The notes: generated by a model not told the origin, from the letters alone. Counted from the first letter of the stretch, positions 1 to 6,437 are shown. The stretch is DNA of 8,119 nt from Christensenella sp. UBA5489 (GCA_002424095.1 DIPL01000013.1:7530-15648), one strand, 5' to 3'. Numbers and translations: made by a program.

Positions 1-1
1 A

Positions 2-1891
2 AATTTTCCAACCGCAACGAATGAAATCAATCCGCCGCAAAAATGGTATCATTTTATAGGAATAGGCGGCATAAGTATGAGTGCCCTTGCCAATCTTTTA
101 TCTTATGAAAAAAACAAAATCACAGGCTCTGATTTAAATTCCAACTTTAATCCCGACTTAAAACTCGACAAATTTCCTATATATACAGGGCATAAAAGCG
201 AAAATATAGGCAATTGTGATATTGTCGTTTATAATTCAGCAATCAAAGAAACAAATCCTGAAATTGTGCGTGCGAAAGAAAAGAATATTCCATTTAAAGG
301 TCGCGCTGAACTTTTAAGCGAAATTGCGGATAAATACGAAAATGTTATATCAATCAGCGGAATGCACGGCAAAACCACCACAACAGAAATGATTGCCGAA
401 GTTTTTATTCACGCTGGCAAAAATCCAACCGTTCACCTTGGCGGTATTTCAAATTATTTCAATTCTAATTTACGTATAGGTGGCAAAGAATTTTTTATAA
501 CAGAAGCGTGCGAATACAAAAACAGTTTTTTGTCGCTTAAAAGCACAGTCGGTGTTGTTCTAAATATAGAGCCTGAGCATTTGGACTTTTTTAAATCGTT
601 CAGCGAAATAAAAAATTCATTTTCAAAATTTGCTCACACATCAAAAATGACTGTTGCACCGTGCAATTTGAATCCAGATAAAACCATTATGTTCAAAAAT
701 AATCAGGGCTTTTCGGCAAAAAATATTTCAATTTCAAGAGACGGAAAGATAAGTTTTGATTGCTATTTTAAAGACTCATATTTCGATACAATAGTTTTAA
801 ATGCACTCGGCGTGCATAATGTCGATAATGCACTTGCTTGTATTGCAGCAGCGAATTATTTCAAAATCAAAAAAGAGCATATAAGGACAGCATTGCTTAA
901 TTATAAAGGTGTTAAAAGAAGGATGGAAATTATTAAAACTACGCCACTCATAATCAGCGACTACGCCCATCATCCTACCGAAATATTATCATCAATTAAC
1001 GCACTTAAACAACATTTGGAAGTGCGACAGTCCGCCGATTTAAATAAAACAAATTTCCTTTTAATTGATAAAAAAGAAAATGTTAAAAAAAACGTTTCTG
1101 AAAACAATATTGAAAATAGTGATAATATCAAAAAAGATAAAGAAAATTCAAAAAGAGAAAGCGAAATAAAAACAAAAAAGAATATAAAAAGAAAAACAGA
1201 GAGCGGAGCAGCAAGAGAGCGAGAAAGTAAAAAGAAAAGTGAAACAGAAGTAGAAAACGTAATAAAAAGGGAAAATAAAAAAAATGGCAATAAAAAAAAA
1301 GAAAAGATACAAATTTCAAATGAAAGTGAGAATTTAAACATTAATTTTATAAAAGGTAACAATTATGGAATAAAAAAAGAAAACAGTGAAAAAGAAAGCG
1401 GAACTGAAACAAATTTATCGGAGGTTGTTAGTAAAAAGAACACGCACAGCAATAATGCAATTTTAGGTACACCTACCGCCAATTTTACAACAAAAAAAGG
1501 AACAAAATTAAAATCAAAAACAAATAATATAACTAAAACAAAAATCGAAGATTATAAAAACGGCGAGAAAAGCAAAAATCATTTATTAGTTGTGTTCCAG
1601 CCACACACATATTCACGTACACAGGCGTTTATGGGCGACTTTGTAAAAGTTTTAAGTGTAGCGGATACGACCTTTATATATAAAACTTATGCGGCAAGAG
1701 AAAAGCCAATCAAAGGTGCTTCGGCTTATGATTTATATCTGAAACTTCGAAAAATTAAAAAAAATGCAAAATATTTTAAAAGCTTTATAGATTTAGCAGA
1801 AAACATCAAAAAAGAAAGCGAATATAATTCGGCAACAACATTAATTTTAGGTGCAGGCGACATTGAAAAACTAATCCCTTATTTAACTTAA
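2..1891 (+). CDS. murC: UDP-N-acetylmuramate--L-alanine ligase MurC, 5' partial, with a large low-complexity insert
   Basis: This cytoplasmic ligase joins L-Ala to UDP-MurNAc using ATP, the first step of building the peptidoglycan stem peptide. The frame is open to the left edge, so the start lies outside the window. The ATG at 77 is not the start, because it would cut off the nucleotide-binding motif YHFIGIGGISMS (residues 16-27, counting the first full codon at 2 as 1). Further landmarks are P-loop GMHGKTTT (120-127), TEACEY (167-172), NIEPEHLDFF (188-197), HNVDNALA (272-279), RRMEII (306-311), DYAHHPTE (320-327), VFQPHTYSRT (531-540), AAREKP (564-569) and LGAGDI (616-621). All three Mur-ligase domains are present. 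MurC is usually about 450-480 residues; here 629 are visible. The excess is a Lys/Asn/Glu/Ser-rich segment, about residues 338-526 (nt 1013-1579), where the family normally has a short loop. The identity is secure; the role of the insert is unknown. Confidence 0.96.
   Translation, partial: NFPTATNEINPPQKWYHFIGIGGISMSALANLLSYEKNKITGSDLNSNFNPDLKLDKFPIYTGHKSENIGNCDIVVYNSAIKETNPEIVRAKEKNIPFKGRAELLSEIADKYENVISISGMHGKTTTTEMIAEVFIHAGKNPTVHLGGISNYFNSNLRIGGKEFFITEACEYKNSFLSLKSTVGVVLNIEPEHLDFFKSFSEIKNSFSKFAHTSKMTVAPCNLNPDKTIMFKNNQGFSAKNISISRDGKISFDCYFKDSYFDTIVLNALGVHNVDNALACIAAANYFKIKKEHIRTALLNYKGVKRRMEIIKTTPLIISDYAHHPTEILSSINALKQHLEVRQSADLNKTNFLLIDKKENVKKNVSENNIENSDNIKKDKENSKRESEIKTKKNIKRKTESGAARERESKKKSETEVENVIKRENKKNGNKKKEKIQISNESENLNINFIKGNNYGIKKENSEKESGTETNLSEVVSKKNTHSNNAILGTPTANFTTKKGTKLKSKTNNITKTKIEDYKNGEKSKNHLLVVFQPHTYSRTQAFMGDFVKVLSVADTTFIYKTYAAREKPIKGASAYDLYLKLRKIKKNAKYFKSFIDLAENIKKESEYNSATTLILGAGDIEKLIPYLT
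1013..1579 (+). other. Low-complexity Lys/Asn/Glu/Ser-rich insertion within murC
   Basis: The insert sits between the helix after DYAHHPTE and the beta strand leading into VFQPHTYSRT in the C-terminal domain. In the central 170 residues a hand count gives about 39 Lys, 27 Asn, 23 Glu and 16 Ser, roughly 62 percent together, with no Cys or Trp. It has no recognisable domain and is expected to be disordered. The coding strand is strongly A-rich, yet about 190 codons contain no TAA, TAG or TGA. The similarly A-rich gap at 3443-3848 is full of stops. This argues that the insert is translated and kept in frame. Confidence 0.85.
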
Positions 1892-1893
1892 AA

Positions 1894-1953
1894 CAAACTT
1901 TCAAATTTGCTAAAAACTTTCCTGAACTTTTTAGCAAAGCAGTTTGATTTTTT
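1894..1953 (+). terminator. Intrinsic terminator of murC
   Basis: The hairpin begins just after the murC stop. Outer arms CAAACT (1894-1899) and AGTTTG (1941-1946) enclose perfect 11-bp inner arms, TTTGCTAAAAA (1906-1916) and TTTTTAGCAAA (1928-1938). ATTTTTT (1947-1953) follows directly. The layout is that of a rho-independent terminator on the plus strand and isolates murC from the gene-free region downstream. Confidence 0.8.
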
Positions 1954-2173
1954 ATCGCTCCTATATATTCTTTATTAAGATTTAAATTTTAATAAAAAAT
2001 TTGTTCATAAGAGCTAATCTTTTATTTTTTTAGAACTCGTTAATACTTTGAAAATTAAAAGAATTGTTGTTTTTTGCCACGTAATTTGTCGAATTTCTCT
2101 TTGAAAACCTTGCTTGTTTATTAATTTGCAAATGTAAAACTTGTTTCTTTTATACAATGTTTGAGATTTTTGG

Positions 2174-2349
2174 TGTGGAAATGTTGATAACTCGTGTGGT
2201 TAAGCATAATTTTGAACAAAAATACACGATTTTCAAATGTAATTAATAAATATAAATGTAAATGTATGAATATGCAATTGTGGATAAGTTGACAATCAGG
2301 TGTATTTCTTTTAAATAAAACGCACAACAAGTTTTTCGTTTGTCGATAA
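2174..2349 (-). promoter_or_regulatory. Cluster of DnaA-box-like 9-mers; candidate oriC or DnaA-binding locus
   Basis: Read on the minus strand, these sites match the DnaA box TTATCCACA: TTATCCACA (2279-2287, perfect), TTATCAACA (2182-2190, one mismatch), TTAACCACA (2195-2203, one mismatch), TTATCGACA (2341-2349, one mismatch) and a half-box TTTCCACA (2174-2181) adjoining the second. All have the same orientation, and three lie within 30 bp. Closely paired boxes in very AT-rich, gene-free DNA are the hallmark of bacterial origins. Against this, no clear DnaA-trio run follows the leftmost box, dnaA is not visible, and murC reads toward the site. A DnaA-titration or regulatory locus is the alternative. 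Confidence 0.5.
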
Positions 2350-2408
2350 ATTAATTTTAAATAACGAATAATTAAACGAAATAAAAATAACAAAAATGAA
2401 AACAAGCT

Positions 2409-2453
2409 AGGCAGACAAAATCTTTATGGTTATTTTTAAGATTTTGCCAGCCT
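2409..2453. other. Long hairpin between the DnaA boxes and an orphan promoter
   Basis: The 16-nt arms AGGCAGACAAAATCTT (2409-2424) and AAGATTTTGCCAGCCT (2438-2453) pair with two mismatches around a 13-nt loop. Neither side is followed by a clear T-run, so it is not a standard intrinsic terminator. Its right arm ends at the first base of the TTGACG -35 element, so it could be a protein-binding or cruciform site controlling that promoter. Confidence 0.6.
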
Positions 2454-2482
2454 TGACGTTGACTTTTCTAAAATTCTATAAT
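2453..2482 (+). promoter_or_regulatory. Near-consensus sigma-A promoter with no gene directly downstream
   Basis: The -35 is TTGACG (2453-2458) and the -10 is a perfect TATAAT (2477-2482), with an 18-nt spacer, so transcription should start near 2489. The next gene, mrnC, is about 510 nt away and has its own promoter. The product is therefore either an untranslated RNA or a very long leader. Confidence 0.6.
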
Positions 2483-2523
2483 ACACATTTTAATGTAATT
2501 AAATTCAAATAAAATTTTTATAC

Positions 2524-2591
2524 CTAAATAGTTATAAAAAATTAATATAGTTATCAAAATTATAAAACTTAATATAGCTGTAAAAATTATA
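2524..2591. repeat. AT-rich degenerate direct repeats
   Basis: Two 23-nt copies start with TTAATATAG, at 2542-2564 and 2569-2591. They differ at three positions and have a 27-nt period. A third, more diverged partial copy containing AAATAGTTATAAAA lies just upstream (2527-2540). The block is almost pure A/T. It could be an easily melted element beside the DnaA boxes, or simple-sequence drift. Confidence 0.55.
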
Positions 2592-2628
2592 TTTTGAATT
2601 GAGAATTGCATCGAATATTTCACATAAG

Positions 2629-2645
2629 CTTTCAAGAAAGTTTTT
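2629..2645 (+). terminator. Weak terminator-like hairpin
   Basis: CTTT (2629-2632) pairs with AAAG (2637-2640) around a CAAG loop and is followed by TTTTT (2641-2645). The stem is short. If functional, it would end a transcript of about 155 nt from the promoter at 2453-2482. Confidence 0.25.
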
Positions 2646-2691
2646 ATTAATTAAAGTTGTTTCAGCAAAGTAGCAGGAAGCGTTTTAAGAA

Positions 2692-2721
2692 ATGAGTTCA
2701 TCAAGCAAATCTGTGGGATAA
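2692..2721 (+). CDS. Possible 9-codon Ser-rich leader peptide
   Basis: The frame reads MSSSSKSVG followed by TAA. AGGAAG (2675-2680) lies 11 nt upstream as a plausible ribosome site. Four consecutive Ser codons (AGT TCA TCA AGC) are followed by a long-range inverted repeat whose left arm starts at the last base of the stop codon. This looks like a leader-peptide arrangement, but a frame this short can arise by chance. Confidence 0.2.
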   Translation: MSSSSKSVG

Positions 2722-2843
2722 ATTCTCACTTAATAAAAATGAAATATTTTTAATTTTGTATTCGTTTTATTATTGAGTCCTATTGCCATTTTAATTTTCT
2801 TATTGTTGCTTCGAGATTTATTGCAACCTTTTGAGTGAGAATT
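2721..2843. repeat. Long-range inverted repeat, 13-bp arms
   Basis: AATTCTCACTTAA (2721-2733) pairs with TTGAGTGAGAATT (2831-2843) over 13 positions with one G-U pair, enclosing 97 nt. The interior contains a small hairpin GTTGC (2804-2808) with GCAAC (2823-2827). It could be the closing stem of a structured RNA or mRNA leader. No known RNA family was recognised. Confidence 0.4.
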
Positions 2844-2951
2844 AAAATATTTTTAAATCTTTTAAATTTTCTGCCGAAAGTTAGATATTGGAGAAATGAG
2901 AATTTTAATTCTTTTAATTTTTGCGTAATATTTTTAATTTTTTAAGTTTTG

Positions 2952-2960
2952 TGGTATAAT
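2952..2960 (+). promoter_or_regulatory. Extended -10 promoter of mrnC
   Basis: TGGTATAAT is a perfect extended -10 element, with TATAAT at 2955-2960. The -35 region is T-rich and poor (around 2932-2937). Transcription would start near 2967, giving mrnC a leader of about 35 nt. Confidence 0.65.
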
Positions 2961-3001
2961 AAAAATATTTTAGAAAAAAAGCGGTAGCGAGTTAAGCAAA
3001 T

Positions 3002-3442
3002 ATGGAAATCAATAATGAAACAAATGACTTGTTATATCTAGTTCCTCCGAATTTAAATGCGAAAGAAATAATCAATATTTCACCGCTTTTGCTTGCTTTT
3101 ATTGGCGATGCCGTGCATACTTTATTTGTTAGGTCGTATTTTTTAAAAAATTCCGCAGGCACCACTCCAAACAAGCAACACAAATTATGTTCTGGACTTT
3201 GTAGGGCGGAGGCACAGGGTCGTGCGTTAGACTTCATTTCTCCGTTTTTAAACGATGATGAACTTGATATTGCACGGCGAGCAAGAAACTCAAAAAACCA
3301 CTCGGGCTCAAAAAACACGTCCGTTGAGGACTATAAAAAAGCCACTGCCTTTGAAGCACTTGTTGGATTTCTATATCTAACTGGGCAAAACAAAAGACTT
3401 GAAAATCTATTGCTTAATTTTTATAAAAACACTGAAAAATAA
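3002..3442 (+). CDS. mrnC: Mini-ribonuclease III
   Basis: MrnC is a homodimeric double-strand-specific endoribonuclease made only of an RNase III catalytic domain, without an RNA-binding domain. In Bacillota it matures 23S rRNA ends. The 146 residues match the family length. Visible signatures are LAFIGDAVHTLFVR (residues 31-44, catalytic Asp36), NKQHKL (57-62), RRARNSKNH (92-100) and DYKKATAFEALVGFLYL (110-126, catalytic Glu118). The start at 3002 has only a weak ribosome site upstream, but no better start keeps the N-terminus intact. An extended -10 promoter lies about 42 nt upstream. In most Bacillota this gene sits between cysS and rlmB. Neither is here, so the gene appears relocated or monocistronic. 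No terminator was seen after it. Confidence 0.93.
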   Translation: MEINNETNDLLYLVPPNLNAKEIINISPLLLAFIGDAVHTLFVRSYFLKNSAGTTPNKQHKLCSGLCRAEAQGRALDFISPFLNDDELDIARRARNSKNHSGSKNTSVEDYKKATAFEALVGFLYLTGQNKRLENLLLNFYKNTEK

Positions 3443-3848
3443 GTTGAAAATAAGTAAAAGCAGGGGAAAATAAGTCTAAAAAAACTGCTAAAAGAACAGG
3501 ATTTCAAAAAATCAAAAGCAAAGAAGCAACAAAGGCAGCTAAGAAAACTTAACGGATTTCTTGAAAAGAAATAAAATATAAAAATAAGTTTCAAGAACAA
3601 TAGAGATACAAGTTTAATAAAAGAAATTTAATAAAAACTAAATGTAGGAAAAGAAAAATTAGAAAACTACTGCGAAAACAAACTGAACGTAGAAAAAATT
3701 TTAGAAAATTAAAACCACCAACAAAACAAACTGAAAAAATATTAATAAATTCACACAAAACAAAAACTAAACGCAGAAAAAAATAAAAAAAGAACCGAAT
3801 TTTAAAAAACAACAAACAAAATCAAAACGCAAAAAGGAATATTGTAAT
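3443..3848 (+). other. A-rich intergenic stretch with start-less basic open frames
   Basis: The plus strand is very rich in A and poor in T. Two short frames are open and strongly Lys/Arg-rich but lack a standard start. One covers about 3458-3571 and ends in QRQLRKLNGFLEKK; the other covers about 3602-3785, with KLLRKQTERRKN in the middle. They may be remnants of a basic protein, or a composition effect. The antisense 74-codon frame (3591-3815) is the Phe/Leu-rich shadow of the same bias. No promoter or terminator was recognised. AAGGA at 3834-3838 is the ribosome site of the next gene. Confidence 0.45.
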
Positions 3849-4904
3849 ATGAAAAAAAGGGTTAGAAATGAGAGAGAAAGCGAGAAAGTTATTTCAAAAC
3901 TCACAAATCAAGAGAATTCCGATAAAAAACTTCTTATTTTTTCAATTCATAAATTGCGGGATAGAGTTGGATATGATGAAGACATTGCAATTTTAGGTCG
4001 CCGTTTATATCAAATTCTGTTAGAAAATGGCTTGAATGAATCTGAAAAGATTAACCCTGCACGTCTGATTTCAAAAGTGGATGGCTTTGTGTATGAAGAA
4101 AATTATGACCGTGCGCTTGAAATCTTGGAAGTTGTAGACAGCACCGAACCTTGTCCACACATTGACAAAGACGGCGAGCGAATTTATTATGTTTCGACTT
4201 TGATTGAAGCGGCAATTATTTGGCAAATTCTATTATCGCCCGCACCAACAAATTTGAATTGGACAATTTCTCCACGTTGCGTATATTTAAGTCTTAAAGC
4301 ACAAATTTTGATTATGGATGAAAAATATAAAGAAGCGGAAGATTGTGCAAACCTACTTTTAAAATTAAATCCGGCATCATTTGACGCCTATTTTTTGCTT
4401 TCTAAAATTTATAAAAGAAATAATTTAGAAAAATTCAAAAAGTTTTTGTTTAATGCGTATGATGTTTGCTATACTTCGGAGCAAATGGCAAGTTTTTTAA
4501 AAGAAATTTCTGCTTATTACGGTGCGAAAAAAGATTTTTTGACAGCATATGCGGCAATGTATGCGTCATCTTTTTTTAGTGACGTTCTGCTTGTTCAAAA
4601 CGAACTTTTTGCTCTTGAAATTGAGATTAATAAAACACAAATAGGAAAATTTGTTCCACCAAAACCCGATGAAATTAAACAAATTTTGAAAAAAGAAAAT
4701 ATTCCTTATCACTTTAAAGAAAACATTTTTAATTTGGTTTCCGAAACCTACCTTAACATTTTAGTAAATGATTACAATAACGAAAAGTTAGTGAATATGA
4801 GCAAAGCCGTCGTTGATGATGTCGCAATAAACGCTCCTGATTTGAGCAAGGACATTGAAAAAATTGCCAAAAAAATTCGTGATGGTAAAAAGGGAAAAGT
4901 TTAA
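3849..4904 (+). CDS. TPR-like repeat protein of unknown function
   Basis: This is a 351-residue protein without a signal peptide or membrane segment, so it is probably cytoplasmic. The N-terminus is highly charged (residues 1-27). Helical-repeat character follows: residues 74-103 (GFVYEENYDRALEILE), 143-178 (the clearest TPR-like unit, with AQILIMDEKYKEAEDCANLL and a closing LNP), 178-208 (FDAYFLLSKIYKR) and about 215-245. The last 80 residues are charged and helical. TPR folds usually mediate protein contacts, but no partner is indicated. The start is supported by AAGGA at 3834-3838, 10 nt upstream. No convincing promoter was found in the preceding 400 nt, so it may depend on the mrnC promoter. 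A diverged copy of codons about 283-299 follows the stop. I do not recognise a named family beyond TPR. Confidence 0.8.
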   Translation: MKKRVRNERESEKVISKLTNQENSDKKLLIFSIHKLRDRVGYDEDIAILGRRLYQILLENGLNESEKINPARLISKVDGFVYEENYDRALEILEVVDSTEPCPHIDKDGERIYYVSTLIEAAIIWQILLSPAPTNLNWTISPRCVYLSLKAQILIMDEKYKEAEDCANLLLKLNPASFDAYFLLSKIYKRNNLEKFKKFLFNAYDVCYTSEQMASFLKEISAYYGAKKDFLTAYAAMYASSFFSDVLLVQNELFALEIEINKTQIGKFVPPKPDEIKQILKKENIPYHFKENIFNLVSETYLNILVNDYNNEKLVNMSKAVVDDVAINAPDLSKDIEKIAKKIRDGKKGKV

Positions 4905-4920
4905 TTGTAAAACTATTTAA

Positions 4921-4948
4921 AAAAATATTCCTTAAAGAAAATATTTTT
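4921..4948 (+). terminator. AT-only hairpin after the TPR gene, possible weak terminator
   Basis: AAAAATATT (4921-4929) and AATATTTTT (4940-4948) form a perfect 9-bp stem around a 10-nt loop, 17 nt after the stop. The U-rich 3' arm would serve as the tract. With no G-C pairs the stem is weak, and it lies within the duplicated segment, so it may be incidental. Confidence 0.35.
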
Positions 4949-4963
4949 AAATTTAGTTTCGAA
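4922..4963 (+). repeat. Diverged partial copy of the TPR gene 3' region
   Basis: Positions 4922-4963 align with 4696-4745 inside the gene. Both share AAAATATTCCTT, then AAAGAAAA, ATTTTTAA and GTTTC..GAA in the same order. The copy lacks an 8-nt block (ATCACTTT) and has a few substitutions and one-base indels. Weaker similarity continues to about 5030 (ATTTT.GTAAATGA in both). This suggests an old tandem duplication now decaying as non-coding sequence. Confidence 0.65.
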
Positions 4964-5012
4964 CTTAAAAATCTAATTATAAAATTTATTTAAAAATTGT
5001 TTGATAATAATT

Positions 5013-5040
5013 TTGTAAATGACTAAAAATATATTATAAT
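5013..5040 (+). promoter_or_regulatory. Promoter of the lipoprotein gene
   Basis: The -10 is a perfect TATAAT (5035-5040). The best -35 is TTGTAA (5013-5018, 4 of 6), with a 16-nt spacer. The predicted start near 5047 gives a leader of about 20 nt, so this gene has its own transcription unit. Confidence 0.55.
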
Positions 5041-5067
5041 GAAGTAAGACATTAAAGGTTGAAATCT

Positions 5068-6300
5068 ATGAAAAAAATTTTAAATTTATTTATCATCTTT
5101 GCATTAACTTTTCCAGCACTCACACTTTCTGCTTGTGTTGGTGCTGCAAATGTTATACCATTCGTAACAGAATCAACGAAATTAACTTCTTTGGAATTTT
5201 TTAATTACGTAAGAAACCAGCAAGATGAGTTTTTTGATTATGCCGAAAAAGATGCAATTGATTCTCTATCAAATTCTGAAAAATCTGTTTACGAATCTAT
5301 AAAAAATCCTATCCAAGAAATAGGAAATAGAATTTATATGGTTATGCCAGCCTTAGATTTTTATTTAAATGAAGATGTAAGCGACTTAAAAGAATTTGGA
5401 TTTTATAGTTTGGATGACATTGAAATAAGAGATTACACACTTGTAAAAAAAGACATAGAACCTAGTGTGCGGAAATATTACAAAAAAATTGAAGGGAATG
5501 TGATTCATGGATATTTGCCGATTGTAAATCGCTCGCACAACGAGTTTCTAGATGATATAGATAACACAATTTCAACTTGGGGAAATGCGATTGATTTTGA
5601 AGTTTCGCATAAAGTCCAGTTAGGCACATATGAAGTCAAAGTTTCAACTGGTTTTTATTATCCATCCGCCGAAGATGTCCCTGCACGAGATGATGAAGAA
5701 ATTAAAATTGTACGAAATGATGCCGAAAAGGAAATAGTTATAGTTTACAACTTAACCGATGATGGTGGAATTGAAAGCACTTACAGCAAAGTTATTTCAT
5801 TTACAACAGTAGAAGATGACGAAACAGGAGAACTTCATAAAGTAGTTGAAAAATATAGTGGCGACTACACCGCTGGCGATGCAATTAAAATGGGCGACTA
5901 CGAGTATTTAATTTCAAACACAAATGCTGTCGGCACATACACCATAAATTTTAATTCTGGAACGAGTTATCTTTATGTAAGATATAGCATTTCAGCGGGG
6001 AATTATTGGATTTTTGAAACTTATGATTTTGAGAATTCCTTGATTTCACGGCACAACAATGTAAGGCAACACGAAAAGATTTTATCATATGATTTCTATA
6101 TGTCTCACGAAGGGGTGAGCGGTAGATTAAAACATTTTGAAACAAACAGCGATGTTGGCTATATTTCCGAAGTCGCAAAATTGAATGAAGCGACATTCGC
6201 CAAAGTTACGGAAAGCGATAGAGAAGACATAAGTTTGAGAAAAATTTCCTTTGAAATTACAAACAAAGAATGCCATTCTGATGATGTCGGTTATTTGTAA
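5068..6300 (+). CDS. Uncharacterised lipoprotein
   Basis: This 410-residue exported protein begins with a classic lipoprotein signal: MKK, a hydrophobic stretch (residues 4-19) and lipobox LSAC with Cys23 as the lipidation site. It should be anchored on the outer face of the membrane. The ATG at 5068 is preferred over the in-frame TTG at 5059, because AAAGG (5054-5058) lies 9 nt before the ATG and abuts the TTG. After the signal, residues about 35-100 look helical and acidic. From about residue 140 the sequence alternates polar and hydrophobic residues with many Tyr, Val, Ile and Gly, suggesting a beta-rich fold (for example VSTGFYYPSAED and LYVRYSISAGNYWIF). One further Cys lies near the C-terminus. 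I recognise no family or catalytic motif, and no neighbour suggests a function. It has its own promoter and terminator. Confidence 0.85.
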   Translation: MKKILNLFIIFALTFPALTLSACVGAANVIPFVTESTKLTSLEFFNYVRNQQDEFFDYAEKDAIDSLSNSEKSVYESIKNPIQEIGNRIYMVMPALDFYLNEDVSDLKEFGFYSLDDIEIRDYTLVKKDIEPSVRKYYKKIEGNVIHGYLPIVNRSHNEFLDDIDNTISTWGNAIDFEVSHKVQLGTYEVKVSTGFYYPSAEDVPARDDEEIKIVRNDAEKEIVIVYNLTDDGGIESTYSKVISFTTVEDDETGELHKVVEKYSGDYTAGDAIKMGDYEYLISNTNAVGTYTINFNSGTSYLYVRYSISAGNYWIFETYDFENSLISRHNNVRQHEKILSYDFYMSHEGVSGRLKHFETNSDVGYISEVAKLNEATFAKVTESDREDISLRKISFEITNKECHSDDVGYL

Positions 6301-6393
6301 AATCGGAGATTTTGAGAACCGTTTGAGTGTAAATTCTGAGTGTATTATTGATTTTGACTTGTGTCCTATATTACAAAATTCCTTAATTAAATT

Positions 6394-6428
6394 AAAAAAA
6401 AGAAATCCGCCTTTGATGACGGATTTTT
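6394..6428. terminator. Bidirectional intrinsic terminator
   Basis: AAATCCG (6403-6409) pairs with CGGATTT (6420-6426) around a 10-nt loop. TTTTT (6424-6428) serves plus-strand transcripts of the lipoprotein gene. The A-run at 6394-6401 becomes eight U residues for transcripts arriving on the minus strand. Confidence 0.8.
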
Positions 6429-6437
6429 AATTTAAAA

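Larger units (their letters stand above)
1954..3001. other. 1.1-kb region without a protein gene (candidate origin or regulatory region)
   Basis: No frame on either strand has convincing protein character. A 94-codon minus-strand frame at 2121-2405 is rich in Phe/Leu/Ile/His, has no recognisable motif and covers the DnaA-box cluster. The region instead holds DnaA-box-like sites (2174-2349), a hairpin (2409-2453), a near-consensus promoter (2453-2482), AT-rich direct repeats (2524-2591), a weak terminator-like hairpin (2629-2645), a possible leader peptide (2692-2721), a long-range inverted repeat (2721-2843) and the mrnC promoter. A gap this long is unusual in a compact bacterial genome. Confidence 0.7.

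Noticed and set aside
970..1362. Minus-strand open frames of 130 and 63 codons opposite the murC insert
   Set aside because: They are Phe/Leu/Ser-rich mirror images of the A-rich coding strand of murC, with no domain and no separate signals.
1013..1579. Intein or self-splicing element inside murC
   Set aside because: No Cys/Ser...HN splice motifs or homing-endonuclease blocks; the composition is low-complexity and no intron structure is apparent.
2121..2405. Minus-strand 94-codon open frame
   Set aside because: Composition is typical of AT-rich non-coding DNA, no motif is present, and it spans the DnaA-box cluster and part of a hairpin.
2992..3318. Minus-strand 108-codon frame opposite mrnC
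   Set aside because: It is the shadow of a securely identified gene and has no independent support.
3591..3815. Minus-strand 74-codon Phe/Leu-rich frame that looks like a membrane protein
   Set aside because: The hydrophobic look comes from T-rich codons opposite an A-rich strand; no start signals or motif are present.
4152..4160. DnaA-box-like TTGTCCACA inside the TPR gene
   Set aside because: A single one-mismatch site within coding sequence and far from the cluster is expected by chance.
5951..6196. Minus-strand 81-codon frame opposite the lipoprotein gene
   Set aside because: It has no domain and lies within a gene with a clear signal peptide on the other strand.
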